57,254 nt of DNA from Nitrosomonas sp. (lineage in GTDB: Bacteria > Pseudomonadota > Gammaproteobacteria > Burkholderiales > Nitrosomonadaceae), in NCBI GenBank assembly GCA_028577615.1, contig JAJSDU010000016.1:1-57254 (forward strand). Direction: 5' to 3'. Below are positions 18,477 to 26,735 of the stretch, piece after piece; within the stretch, counting starts at the first letter, position 1; every line of letters begins with the position of its first letter. A program made the position numbers and the translations under genes. Below the pieces are notes generated by a model. That model did not search any database and was not told the DNA's origin. It saw only the letters and a program-made list of their open reading frames with translations.

Positions 18477-18692
18477 CTAAAATCTAAGCAGGCGGAAAGA
18501 AAAAAATTTGGAGAGATCAGATTCTCCCGATTTCTGAACGCACATGACATGGCCATGAAGCAATAAATTGAAAATATGCACCGTATCCCATTTGTGCAGT
18601 GGATGAGACTTAAGCCGGTGTCTCAGGCAACGAAAAAGTGAAAAAACACTGATAACAAAGGATGAAGATTTTTGTCTGTGAATGATTGACAT
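18477..18692 (-). CDS. Doubtful small open frame in the gap before rlpA
   Basis: A 71-codon reverse-strand frame starting 22 bases from the rlpA start and divergent to it. The middle (HKWDTVHIFNLLLHG) looks protein-like, but I do not recognise it and the ends are low-complexity. A terminator-like hairpin lies inside its last third, which argues against translation or suggests a short RNA instead. The rest of the 18170-18713 stretch holds only a small inverted repeat (ATTCAGC at 18334, GCTGAAT at 18353) and no convincing gene. Confidence 0.2.
   Translation of the reverse strand: MSIIHRQKSSSFVISVFSLFRCLRHRLKSHPLHKWDTVHIFNLLLHGHVMCVQKSGESDLSKFFSFRLLRF
18499..18528 (-). terminator. Reverse-strand hairpin with T-run (Rho-independent terminator candidate)
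   Basis: Read on the reverse strand, GGAGA (18527-18523) pairs with TCTCC (18514-18510), with an 8-base loop. The sequence then runs into AAATTTTTTT. This resembles a weak intrinsic terminator for a reverse-strand transcript beginning near 18700. No established gene ends here, so it may belong to a small RNA or to the doubtful frame above it. Confidence 0.35.
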
Positions 18693-18713
18693 TGCGGCAG
18701 TTTATACAGTCTT

Positions 18714-19421
18714 ATGAGAAAAATACTGATCTTTTATGTTTGCTTGTTCATAAGCGCATGCACCGGAATACAGCGGCAAGGGGAGGGGGTTGTAGATGAA
18801 ACAGTCCGTACGAAGGAAGATTCACCCAGGCTGGCAGTAGCAATACTTGGCGCAGAAGAAAGTTCACCCGATGAATTGTCACAGGAAAAGAAGACGGATC
18901 AACCGAATAGTGAAGAGAGCGGGCGGTATGAAGATAAAAAGCCATTATGGCCCACTGAAACCGGTTATGCAACGTATTACGCTGCGAGTAATGAAGGTCT
19001 GGCAACCGCCAGTGGGGAAATCTATGACCCACAACTGCTGACCGCAGCGCATAAGACAATTCCTATTGGCGGTATGGTGCGCGTGACAAATCCGGTTACG
19101 CAGCAATATGTCATCGTGCGCATAAATGACCGCTGGGGCGGAGGCGGTGATCGGATAATCAATTTATCAAGACAGGCTGCTGTTGAACTGGGTTTTGGTT
19201 CGGCGGGCATGGTATTTGTACATCTTGACGTCGAATCAGCTCCGCTGGAGCGTGATGTAACCCGAATGTCGCGACCTGTTCCGCTGCCAGAACGTATCGG
19301 AAGTGATGGAACAAAACAACACTCTGCACTGAGTGTTTGTCAGAATGAAGCGGAAATACTCGGTCTTACCGGAGATTTTTACCGCTACCATGTTCTCGGC
19401 TGCCTGGCCCGGAGTAAATAA
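18714..19421 (+). CDS. rlpA: RlpA-like septal ring lytic transglycosylase lipoprotein
   Basis: A 235-residue lipoprotein. The signal peptide ends in the lipobox ISAC with Cys16 as the lipidated residue. An acidic linker of about 60 residues follows. The double-psi beta-barrel domain then contains GYATYYA, TAAHKTIPIGGMVRV, INDRWGG and INLSRQAAVELGF, with the conserved Asp of the RlpA active site in RINDR. RlpA proteins cleave stripped glycan strands of peptidoglycan and act at the division septum. The C-terminal SPOR domain of longer RlpA proteins is absent; a short Cys-containing tail takes its place. It stands alone, followed by an insertion-sequence remnant. Confidence 0.88.
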   Translation: MRKILIFYVCLFISACTGIQRQGEGVVDETVRTKEDSPRLAVAILGAEESSPDELSQEKKTDQPNSEESGRYEDKKPLWPTETGYATYYAASNEGLATASGEIYDPQLLTAAHKTIPIGGMVRVTNPVTQQYVIVRINDRWGGGGDRIINLSRQAAVELGFGSAGMVFVHLDVESAPLERDVTRMSRPVPLPERIGSDGTKQHSALSVCQNEAEILGLTGDFYRYHVLGCLARSK

Positions 19422-19514
19422 TGTACTTGCAGGTAATCAGTGTTTTGAGTCTCGGCACAATCGAGTCCGGCGATCACTGCGTTTTCTGCGCTTGAAGGAA
19501 CGTCTGGTTTATTA

Positions 19515-20025
19515 GTCCGAAGTAAGGTTAAAACCACCGCCTTTAAGGCGGTAAGATTTATCTTTTAAAATTTTGGACGTACTATGATGCTAAAAGTAAG
19601 GGAGTATCCTGGACTATCGTTATGGAAGTCACACTGTTTTCAAGATACAGTGCCATTTTTATATTTGTAACAAAATATCGCTATAAGGTACTGAGAGGTG
19701 ACATAGGGCTGAAGGTCAGGGAGCTGATAAGGCAGACGTGCGAGGCATTTGAAATAGAAATTCTGACAGGTGTTGTCAGTCAGGATCACATACATTATTG
19801 GTATCTGCGCCACCGAACATGGTACTCAGCGAAATAATGAAGCGTATCAAAGGCAGAACTTCTGCGAAGTTGTTTGAAAGTTTTCCGGACTTAAAAAAAC
19901 GCTACTGGGAGCATTATTTTGAACCTAAAGGTGATGATAATTTCAGAATCGAAAGCTAAACGGGTCTTAAGACCCGTATCCTGACTTTAGTCATTGTCAC
20001 TAACCTACCAGCTTTAGCTGGTGAT
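19515..20025 (+). mobile_element. Remnant of an IS200/IS605-family element
   Basis: The stretch has the architecture of an IS200/IS605 element without terminal inverted repeats. A subterminal left-end hairpin ACCGCCTTTAAGGCGGT lies at 19536-19552. A broken tnpA follows, then three right-side hairpins: ACGGGTCTTAAGACCCGT (19960-19977), GACTTTAGTC (19983-19992) and ACCAGCTTTAGCTGGT (20007-20022). No tnpB is present. The exact boundaries are not certain, because this family makes no target duplication. The transposase is inactive, so the element could move only if helped in trans. Confidence 0.75.
19609..19959 (+). pseudogene. Broken TnpA (Y1/HUH transposase) of IS200/IS605 type
   Basis: Pieces of one TnpA appear in successive frames: DYRYGSHTVFKIQCHF from 19612, then IFVTKYRYKVLRGDIG after a one-base shift near 19658, up to the HUH motif remnant DHIH. 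Then APPNMVLSEIMKRIKGRTS follows after another shift near 19795. The protein then jumps from KKRYW to EHYFEPKGDDNFR, which looks like an in-frame deletion of about 25 residues. That deletion would remove the catalytic tyrosine. With at least two frameshifts and no catalytic Tyr it cannot encode an active enzyme. Confidence 0.8.
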
Positions 20026-20028
20026 TGT

Positions 20029-20253
20029 TTAGTCTTCAAGAAAGAATTCAATTTTTTCTGTAATGACGAGCGGATTAAGCGACAACTCATAATTGCCATT
20101 TCCAAGATCTCTGGTGACAGTGAATCTGCTTTGTGCAGAAACAACGGACGCTGATGAATCATCTCCGCATTTAAAGCCATCGTAAACGATTGATAAGGCA
20201 AAGACATTATTGATGATCAAATAGAGTAGAAATGCCATCAAAAGATTTTTCAT
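20029..20253 (-). CDS. Small secreted protein of unknown function, possibly truncated
   Basis: A 74-residue frame with a clear signal peptide (MKNLLMAFLLYLIINNVFA) and a mature part of about 55 residues, SIVYDGFKCGDD onward, with one cysteine. AGGAG is well placed before the ATG, which supports a real gene start. The stop codon lies within about 10 bases of the right end of the IS200/IS605 remnant. The original C-terminus may therefore have been cut off by that insertion. I do not recognise the family. Confidence 0.5.
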   Translation of the reverse strand: MKNLLMAFLLYLIINNVFALSIVYDGFKCGDDSSASVVSAQSRFTVTRDLGNGNYELSLNPLVITEKIEFFLED

Positions 20254-20331
20254 ATTTTGTTTCTCCTGTTAAACGATTCCTGGCTTGAACATCATTGAGC
20301 ACTATATTTTCTGGATTTATGGAACTTAGTA

Positions 20332-20520
20332 TTAAATCGTTTGTGCGTCAATTTGGTCATACCGGGCATGCGTGCCGATAAAACGGATATACACGACACC
20401 ATAAGCATAGTTGATTCATACGATAATCCGGTATTTATTGCCCGCAACATTAAAAACAATTCTGTTGTCTTTGAGAATGCTGGTGATTTCCAGTTGGCCT
20501 GCAATATGTGCCTGTGCCAT
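20332..20520 (-). pseudogene. higB: Broken HigB-type toxin (RelE superfamily mRNA interferase)
   Basis: The reverse-strand frame ending at 20332 reads ILKDNRIVFNVAGNKYRIIV, a stop codon at 20416-20418, then INYAYGVVYIRFIGTHARYD...T. This is the C-terminal half of HigB, whose members cleave translated mRNA on the ribosome. The in-frame TGA sits where HigB has an arginine, consistent with a CGA-to-TGA change. The N-terminal half is missing; upstream of NRIVF the frame is unrelated sequence from the ATG at 20520. No intact HigA antitoxin is visible nearby. Confidence 0.75.
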
Positions 20521-20848
20521 GCAAGCGCGGGTTGAGTCGCGTCGGCACAAGGTGGATCATTTTCCCGGTACTGTCAACCTTGACAGCCGAATACGTGCAT
20601 TAAAGGAACAATGGCCCCAGTGCGAGACTCAGACTACTGTTTTGACGAAGGCATCCACCCCCGCCCAGAAACCCCTGGCTATCATATCAATCCGCTTGTT
20701 CCGTTTACCGGGCAAACAGACATCGGCATAAAGCTGTTGTATCCGCTGGAAACATATAGGATACTTGCTGGTTTGCGCCGCTGGCCGCGGTGAGTCCGGG
20801 TGGCGGGTGTTTCCCGGGTAACAATTTGATTTTAATATAGGCATTGTC
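20521..20848. other. Gene-free scar between broken higB and sdaA
   Basis: This stretch has short open frames on both strands but none with a recognisable protein, a good ribosome-binding site or conserved-looking composition. A run of proline codons near 20650 (PPP-like) is unlike the neighbours. It is probably degraded sequence left from the same rearrangements as the IS and higB remnants. The sdaA promoter must lie at its right end. Confidence 0.4.
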
Positions 20849-22228
20849 ATGTTTATCAGCGTTTTAGATCTTTTCAAAATTGGTGTCGGTCCTTCCAGTT
20901 CGCATACGATGGGGCCGATGGTCGCCGCCAGGGATTTCCGCAGCCGCTGCGCGGCCTATGTTGCGGCGCACCAGAATAATCAGCCGTATCACGTGCGCTG
21001 CACGTTGAAGGGTTCGCTGGCGTTCACCGGGAAAGGGCACGCGACTGACCGCGCGGTGATTCTGGGGTTGAATGACTTCACGCCGCAGGAACTCGCCAGG
21101 GAGGATGTCAATCAGTTGATCGAGGTGCTGTCGCAACGCACGGCGATCACGTTTGACGACAATACTTCAATGCTGTTTTCTCCAACCGACGATGTCGTTT
21201 TCGACAAAGGCGAGCCGCTGCCCGAGCATCCGAACGGCATGATATTTCAACTGATGAATGCCGTGGGCAAGACGGTTCTGACCGAAACCTACTTTTCTAT
21301 CGGCGGCGGTTTTATTACCACGCTGGCGGATATCAAGCAGGTGGTTGCGCCGATCAAGGTGGAATCGGCGCAGTCCTGCGGTTATCCGTTTGAAAACGCG
21401 AACCAGATGATGCGCATGTCGGCGCAGAGCGGTCTGTCGATTGCCGCGATGAAACGCAGCAATGAACAGGAGCGCGTCAGCCAGGTGCAACTGGACGCCG
21501 GACTGGATGCGATCTGGGACGCCATGCGCACATGTATTCAAAAAGGCCTGGCGGCGGAAGGTATTTTGCCGGGGGGACTTAAAGTAAAACGCCGCGCCAA
21601 GGCGCTTTATCACCAGTTGCGGGAAAACACCCAGAAGGCGTCGATGAACGACTGGTTATGCGCTTACGCAATGGCGGTCAACGAGGAAAATGCGGCCGGA
21701 CATATGGTGGTGACCGCGCCAACCAACGGCGCAGCCGGGGTGATTCCCGCCGTGATTTATTATGCCATGCAGCATGAAGGCGCGACGCACGAGCAGGTGC
21801 GCGAGTTCCTGCTGGTGGCGGCGGCTATCGGCGGTTTGATCAAGCATAACAGCTCGATTTCCGGTGCTGAAGTCGGCTGCCAGGGCGAGGTAGGCTCGGC
21901 TTCCGCAATGGCGGCGGCGGGGCTGTGCGCCATCAAAGGCGGCACCACGCCGCAGATTGAAAATGCCGCCGAGATCGCGCTGGAGCATCATCTGGGCATG
22001 ACCTGCGACCCTGTCGGCAGCCTGGTGCAAGTACCGTGCATCGAACGCAACGGTTTCGGCGCGATCAAGGCGTATACCGCGGCTTCCCTGGCGATACGCG
22101 GCGACGGCCAGCATTTTATGTCGCTGGATAACTGCATCGCCGCGATGAAGCAGACCGGCCTGGAAATGTCGGTCAAATTCAAGGAAACTTCGCTGGGCGG
22201 TCTGGCCGTCAGTGTGACCGAGTGCTGA
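20849..22228 (+). CDS. sdaA: L-serine ammonia-lyase (iron-sulfur, single chain)
   Basis: A 459-residue single-polypeptide L-serine dehydratase of normal length. The N-terminal beta domain begins [21 protein letters not shown]. The alpha domain carries [29 protein letters not shown] and [14 protein letters not shown], with the cysteines that bind the 4Fe-4S cluster. The enzyme deaminates L-serine to pyruvate and ammonia in the cytoplasm. Only a weak AGG-type ribosome-binding site precedes the ATG. GC content rises sharply at this gene compared with the scar on its left. A strong hairpin follows the stop codon. Confidence 0.95.
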   Translation: MFISVLDLFKIGVGPSSSHTMGPMVAARDFRSRCAAYVAAHQNNQPYHVRCTLKGSLAFTGKGHATDRAVILGLNDFTPQELAREDVNQLIEVLSQRTAITFDDNTSMLFSPTDDVVFDKGEPLPEHPNGMIFQLMNAVGKTVLTETYFSIGGGFITTLADIKQVVAPIKVESAQSCGYPFENANQMMRMSAQSGLSIAAMKRSNEQERVSQVQLDAGLDAIWDAMRTCIQKGLAAEGILPGGLKVKRRAKALYHQLRENTQKASMNDWLCAYAMAVNEENAAGHMVVTAPTNGAAGVIPAVIYYAMQHEGATHEQVREFLLVAAAIGGLIKHNSSISGAEVGCQGEVGSASAMAAAGLCAIKGGTTPQIENAAEIALEHHLGMTCDPVGSLVQVPCIERNGFGAIKAYTAASLAIRGDGQHFMSLDNCIAAMKQTGLEMSVKFKETSLGGLAVSVTEC

Positions 22229-22255
22229 GAATCAATCAGTCCTGAATCTGATTGA

Positions 22256-22288
22256 AAGGCGCATTACTGCGCGAAGCGCATGCGCCTT
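22256..22288. terminator. Bidirectional hairpin terminator between sdaA and the DUF3422 gene
   Basis: AAGGCGCAT (22256-22264) and ATGCGCCTT (22280-22288) form a perfect 9-base stem with a 15-base loop that itself contains GCGC pairing. A shorter hairpin (CAATCAG / CTGATTG, 22233-22254) precedes it. It lies between two converging genes and overlaps the last codons of the reverse-strand gene. There is no long T-run on either side. Confidence 0.5.
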
Positions 22289-23615
22289 AGTTATGCAATT
22301 TGTTGACCATGCTGCGGATACCGCGGATTGCCAGGAAAACGATGACGACGACAACGGGTATGGCGATGCCGGTCATCAGGTCGACGTTGATATCGTGTCC
22401 GGTGGATTTCAGCGCCTTCAGGCCATAGCCGATCAGGCCGACCAGGTAATAGCTCAGCACGACCACCGAGAGTCCTTCTACAGTTTCCTGCAAGCGCAGT
22501 TGCACATGAGCGCGCTGATCCATGGATTTGAGCAGATCGCGGATCTGCGCTTCCATGGAAATATCGACGCGTGTTCTGAGCAGTTCGGAGGCGCGCGCGA
22601 CATGCAGCGACAGGTTCTCCAGTTTGGAATACACCAGTTCGCATGTGCCCATTGCCGATGACAACCGCTGAAACATGAATTCTTCCAACATTTGCAAACC
22701 TTCAATCCGTTCTTCGCGCAGCTCGGTGATGCGCAGTTTGACAATGTCGTAATAAGCCCGGGAGGCGTTATACCGGTAGCTTGTCAACGCGGAGAGTCCC
22801 TCGATTTCGGCTGCAAGCAGGGTCAGTTCATCCAGTAACCGCTGTTCATCTTCAATGCTGGTGAGTTCCGTATTGCGGGAGATGATTTCCGCAAGACGCT
22901 GGTCGGCGCGCGCGAGCTGCGGAATCATCTGGCGGGTTATCGGCAGCGGGAGCATGGCAAGCATGCGGTAGGTTTCGATTTCCAGCAGGCGTTGCACCAG
23001 CCGGCCAATCTGCCGGCTGCGCAGATTTTCATCGTGAATCAGAATGCGGCCGAAGCCGTCTTCGTGAATCTGGTTATCGCTCCAGACAGCCGCGCCGCCG
23101 CCGGCAACCTTGGAGCCGATCACCGTGTTCGACGAAAATAATTGCGCCAGTTCGCTCAGGCTGCGTTTGGGGCGCATGCGATCATCCAGCGCGATATGTG
23201 TTGCCACGAGAATTTCGCCGGGCAGGCTGGCCAGCCATTTATGCGGCAGAAGCTTGATGGGGGGATGCTCAAACGGTGTCAGGAACGGACCGGGTAAATA
23301 GACGGCATAGGTCGAGTACTCGGTATGCCGTTCCCAGCGGAACAGCAGGTCGCCCAAAATGGTGCTGAACTCATTGTCACGATTGCTGGGTGGTGGAACA
23401 TTATATTGATCACATAACTCTCCGATTAATTGGCGTTCCTGATCCACCCATTGCCGGTCGGACAGCAGTACCATGTGGGATATCTGTGTGGGGATAGCCA
23501 GCAATTCATGCGCGACGGCATTGAGCTCACAGTGCAGTTCCTGTCTTTGCTGATATTGGGCAATACCGAACAGTTTTGCATCTGAACCTGATGGTGTGTT
23601 GGAGGGTGATTGCAT
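22287..23615 (-). CDS. DUF3422-family membrane-anchored protein
   Basis: A 442-residue protein of the DUF3422 family. It has a soluble N-terminal domain (FGIAQYQQRQELHCELNAVAHE; HKWLASLPGEI), then a long helical, probably coiled-coil region. Two C-terminal hydrophobic segments (VVVLSYYLVGLIGYGL and IAIPVVVVIVFLAI) anchor it to the inner membrane. The function is unknown. The start is ATG at 23615 because GGAG lies 6 bases upstream. The frame stays open for another 220 codons, but that part is the antisense-frame shadow of the DUF2182 gene. It is the last of a reverse-strand group, 26 bases after DUF2182. Confidence 0.82.
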   Translation of the reverse strand: MQSPSNTPSGSDAKLFGIAQYQQRQELHCELNAVAHELLAIPTQISHMVLLSDRQWVDQERQLIGELCDQYNVPPPSNRDNEFSTILGDLLFRWERHTEYSTYAVYLPGPFLTPFEHPPIKLLPHKWLASLPGEILVATHIALDDRMRPKRSLSELAQLFSSNTVIGSKVAGGGAAVWSDNQIHEDGFGRILIHDENLRSRQIGRLVQRLLEIETYRMLAMLPLPITRQMIPQLARADQRLAEIISRNTELTSIEDEQRLLDELTLLAAEIEGLSALTSYRYNASRAYYDIVKLRITELREERIEGLQMLEEFMFQRLSSAMGTCELVYSKLENLSLHVARASELLRTRVDISMEAQIRDLLKSMDQRAHVQLRLQETVEGLSVVVLSYYLVGLIGYGLKALKSTGHDINVDLMTGIAIPVVVVIVFLAIRGIRSMVNKLHN

Positions 23616-23641
23616 ACGAATCTCCGATTTGTAAAACGATG

Positions 23642-24394
23642 TCATTCTAAAAGAAAAAGCCGGAAGCTCCATAAGATAAACAGAATTCCAATGGCCTTCG
23701 ATAAAATATGCTGATTTACCGGCAGAATCTTTTCCAGGCAGATCAGCAGGGTGATCAGCGCCATGCCAATCAGACTCATCACGCCAACGGCGAACATGAT
23801 GAGCATTTGCGCCCAACAGCAGCCGATGCAGTCGCCGCCGTGCTTCAAGCCCATGATGAAAGCGCCGTGAGCGCCTTCGCGCCACTCGGTCAGCAAAAAA
23901 CCCATGGGCGTCCGGCAGGCACCCAGAAAACTGCTTTTCAGCGGCGTAAACTGATAGATACCCGCGAGCAGGAAAATAAACGCCGCCATCATTTGCTGCT
24001 CGACATCCATCATGGGCGATAAGAATTTCAGGCCGTGCAGTTGCCATTGCAGCACTGTCAACGCGATGCTGAACAATAACCAGACGAGCAGGTAAGACAG
24101 GGCGAATATCAGCGTATAGGGGTAATGTCGGTGATAACGCTGCGCGCAGATCCGGGCGTAAACCAGAATCATCGGTATCGCGGAGGGCAGCATCATCGCC
24201 GCCATCATGACGGCCCACATCACGTAGACCAGCCAGAAGTCCAGCCACTGCCATGTGCTGGCTTCGGCAGGCGGCATCCACATTTCGGACATCGGCAGCG
24301 ATGTCATTTGCCAGTGCTGGTAAAAAAGATAAAGCCAGGAAACAGCGATTACGCTCAGCAGGATGAGCAGGGTGATGAGCTGGTTTTTAGTCAT
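23642..24394 (-). CDS. DUF2182 integral membrane protein
   Basis: A 250-residue polytopic membrane protein with about seven hydrophobic segments. It carries the DUF2182 (COG5486) signature: WAVMMAAMMLPSAIPM in the second helix and KHGGDCIGCCWAQM near residue 188. The Met-rich, Cys/His-containing helices suggest metal binding, which is an inference. Its usual neighbour is a DUF1326 protein, and one lies directly upstream here. The role of the pair is not established to my knowledge. Confidence 0.85.
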   Translation of the reverse strand: MTKNQLITLLILLSVIAVSWLYLFYQHWQMTSLPMSEMWMPPAEASTWQWLDFWLVYVMWAVMMAAMMLPSAIPMILVYARICAQRYHRHYPYTLIFALSYLLVWLLFSIALTVLQWQLHGLKFLSPMMDVEQQMMAAFIFLLAGIYQFTPLKSSFLGACRTPMGFLLTEWREGAHGAFIMGLKHGGDCIGCCWAQMLIMFAVGVMSLIGMALITLLICLEKILPVNQHILSKAIGILFILWSFRLFLLE

Positions 24395-24493
24395 GCGAGT
24401 TGAAAGAATCCTGCCGGATTATTTTTATGCAGTACGACAGGATTTACAGGGTCATTCCGAGGATTGTTCCGGTTGTGTTGCTGTGAGAAGCTG

Positions 24494-25102
24494 TCAGGGC
24501 CGGTAAGTGAAATCCGAGTAGTAACTGTTGCGATCGGAAAATTTCCAGGCGTTGCCGAAATCATTGTAGACATAATGTATTGAGCGGGCAACGATGGCGG
24601 GATGGCTGGTCACCACGCATAGCGGCGGATTGTCGATCGTTGCTTCGCCGCCTTTTATGCCCTGTATGCCTTCAACCGACATGTCGGCGATGCCGGGTAT
24701 TGTCATTTCGCGCTTGTTGCCTTGCGATCGGTATTCAATTCTGGTTTTTTTGATGCCCCAGACGTCGGTGACAAAACTCATCAGTAGAGCAGGGTGTCCG
24801 CCCTGCTTGCCGCTGAAGATCTGCGTGATGGCATCGAATTGCGCATCGCTGGCGCGCTCATCGACATACAGCGCGGCCTGCCAGTTGCCTTCCTTCATAT
24901 TTCCCGGCGCATAGCAGGCCAGTCCAACGTTGAGATCATCCAGCACCGTGCCATTCAAATGCCCTTTGTCAATGTGCCAGGCCACCAGTAATTTGCAGTT
25001 CCCTTCTGACGGCGGTTGCAGCCAGACACACGGGCATGCGTTTTCACAATTGCATGCTTCAAAATAGTTGCCTTGCAGATTCCAGTCGGTTGTTGTGTTC
25101 AT
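24494..25102 (-). CDS. DUF1326-family protein with N-terminal cysteine cluster
   Basis: A 202-residue soluble protein of the DUF1326 (COG5588) family. The N-terminal EACNCENACPCVW holds Cys17, Cys19, Cys23 and Cys25, a dense CxC...CxC arrangement suited to binding a metal or cluster. The rest is beta-rich (LNVGLACYAPGNMKEGNWQ, GGHPALLMSF). There is no signal peptide. It lies 99 bases upstream of the DUF2182 gene and 35 bases after the SDR stop codon, so the genes are probably one transcript. The biochemical function is unknown. Confidence 0.85.
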   Translation of the reverse strand: MNTTTDWNLQGNYFEACNCENACPCVWLQPPSEGNCKLLVAWHIDKGHLNGTVLDDLNVGLACYAPGNMKEGNWQAALYVDERASDAQFDAITQIFSGKQGGHPALLMSFVTDVWGIKKTRIEYRSQGNKREMTIPGIADMSVEGIQGIKGGEATIDNPPLCVVTSHPAIVARSIHYVYNDFGNAWKFSDRNSYYSDFTYRP

Positions 25103-25137
25103 GATTCATTCCATGTCTGTTTATGGGTCTGTGTTTT

Positions 25138-25887
25138 TTAAAAAGATTCTTTATACGGCCGCAGGTCAAGCTCATGCGTCCAGGCACTGCGCGGTTGCTG
25201 ATGAATGGCCCAATAGGTCTGCGTGATGGCTTCAAGCTGGAGCAGACCGTCGATTCCCTTGGCCGCGACAAAATCGGGGAATTGGCTGCGCGCGCGATCG
25301 CCATCGATAACGCCGTCAATAATCGTATGCACGACATGGATGCCCTGTGGTGAAAACTCGCGCGCCAGGCCTTGTGCTAATGCGCGCAGCGCGGCTTTGG
25401 CTGCTGCAAACGCCGTAAAATGTGGTTTTGCGCGTATCGAGCCGGTGGCTCCGGTAAAAAATACCGTTCCTTCTCCCTGCGCCTGCATCAGCGGCAGCAA
25501 TTGCCTGGAAAACAGGAAAGCGCCCAGACAGTTTTGTTGCCACAGTGTGGTGAATGTATTCAGATCGGTTTCCAGAAAGGGCGCGGGGATATTGCTGTCG
25601 ACATTATAAGCGCCGATCCGTACTGCGCCATCATAGGATTTTACGGCTTCAAAGAGTCGGCGAACATCCGCTTCACAAGTCATGTTGGCTGTCACGGGCG
25701 TAGCCGAGCCGCCGGTATGATCAATCACCTGCGCCAGATGCTGCAACTTGTCCTGACTGCGTCCGGCGATAAAAACATGCAACCCGTTTTCGGCAAACCG
25801 GCGCGCAAGCGCAGCGCCCAATCCGCGCTCCGGGCCAACGCCTGCGACGATGGCTGAATCGGGAATTCGCGCGGTTGATCGCGTCAT
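25138..25887 (-). CDS. Atypical SDR-family protein with Tyr-to-Phe change in the active site
   Basis: A 249-residue short-chain dehydrogenase-like protein. The cofactor loop is VAGVGPERGLGAALARRFA, a divergent TGxxxGxG. Where YxxxK is expected the sequence reads FAAAK, with TTT encoding the Phe, so the catalytic tyrosine is missing while the Lys and an upstream Ser/Thr region (FTGATGSI) remain. NNAG is replaced by AYNVDSN. It may be a non-catalytic or altered-chemistry SDR. It is tightly packed with the DUF938 gene (3 bases between them) and the DUF1326 gene. Confidence 0.82.
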   Translation of the reverse strand: MTRSTARIPDSAIVAGVGPERGLGAALARRFAENGLHVFIAGRSQDKLQHLAQVIDHTGGSATPVTANMTCEADVRRLFEAVKSYDGAVRIGAYNVDSNIPAPFLETDLNTFTTLWQQNCLGAFLFSRQLLPLMQAQGEGTVFFTGATGSIRAKPHFTAFAAAKAALRALAQGLAREFSPQGIHVVHTIIDGVIDGDRARSQFPDFVAAKGIDGLLQLEAITQTYWAIHQQPRSAWTHELDLRPYKESF

Positions 25888-25890
25888 GAA

Positions 25891-26544
25891 TTATTTGTGA
25901 CCGAAAATCAATGAAAAATTATTGCTGGGCATATCGATGATTTCCTTTAATTCCATGCCATGATCGTGCGCCGCTTTCTTCAGGTCTGCAATGTCTTTTA
26001 AACCCCATTCCGACACGCCAATGGAGCTCAATGTATCATGGAATTCCTTGTTCGAATCCGTTGAGAATCTTCCTTCATGCTGAAACGGGCCATAGATGAG
26101 CAGAAAACCGTCATCTTTTAATAATTTCGATGCGCAGTTCATCATGCCATCGGCGATCGAAACCGGAGCAACCTGGAAAATGTTAATACAGAAAATGGCT
26201 GCAAACGATTTCTGCGGACCAGGGTTGAACCAGGTATTCGGATCCGTCAAATCCAGATGAACCGGATCGGCGATATTGTCGTTGCCTTGTTCGCTGGCCA
26301 GTTTTTTGATGTTGTCAAAAACTTCAATATCTCTGTCGGTGGGATGGAAGTGCAGGTGCTCAAAGTGCGGTGCAAAAAAATTGATATGCATGCCGCTGCC
26401 ACTCGCCATTTCCAGTACGCGTTCAGGATCTTTCGGCAGTTTATCCTTGAGTACGCCGAGAATGGGCTCGCGGTTGCGTCCACCTGCCCATGCGACATAT
26501 TCACTCAACGGGTGCGGATCTAGGGGGGGTGTTTCTGGATTCAT
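25891..26544 (-). CDS. DUF938-family SAM-dependent methyltransferase-like protein
   Basis: A 217-residue protein of the DUF938 family, related to METTL26. The Rossmann-like SAM-binding region is VLEMASGSGMH near residue 43, followed by HFHPTDRDIE as the acidic strand. FCINIFQVAP and LLKDDGFLLIYGPFQ are family blocks. The substrate is unknown. It is the first gene of the run leading to the SDR, DUF1326 and DUF2182 genes, with only 3 bases before the SDR start. Confidence 0.85.
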   Translation of the reverse strand: MNPETPPLDPHPLSEYVAWAGGRNREPILGVLKDKLPKDPERVLEMASGSGMHINFFAPHFEHLHFHPTDRDIEVFDNIKKLASEQGNDNIADPVHLDLTDPNTWFNPGPQKSFAAIFCINIFQVAPVSIADGMMNCASKLLKDDGFLLIYGPFQHEGRFSTDSNKEFHDTLSSIGVSEWGLKDIADLKKAAHDHGMELKEIIDMPSNNFSLIFGHK

Positions 26545-26735
26545 ACGTTTTTCCTCAACGCGTTATACGGGATTGATGCGCGTCACACTTTAACATTCGA
26601 TGCCACCATTTTCCCTCCGGAGCGAGCTGGTTGGTGGATGACAAAAAGTCCGATTTTAAAATGCGACAGGTACACAAGTCCATAGGATACCAGCATAGTG
26701 CTGGCGATCAAACCGGCAGGAAGCGCGTCAGCGTC

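Noticed and set aside
18305-18487. A 60-codon plus-strand frame upstream of rlpA
   Set aside because: It shows no domain, no ribosome-binding site and biased composition; the inverted repeat within it explains nothing coding.
20411-20731. A 106-codon plus-strand frame opposite the broken higB
   Set aside because: Its first part is antisense to recognisable HigB sequence and the rest is low-complexity; no family is recognisable.
23616-24281. Upstream extension of the DUF3422 reading frame by about 222 codons
   Set aside because: The extension is the out-of-frame reading of the DUF2182 gene, which has a real membrane-protein sequence on the same strand. A proper ribosome-binding site precedes the ATG at 23615.
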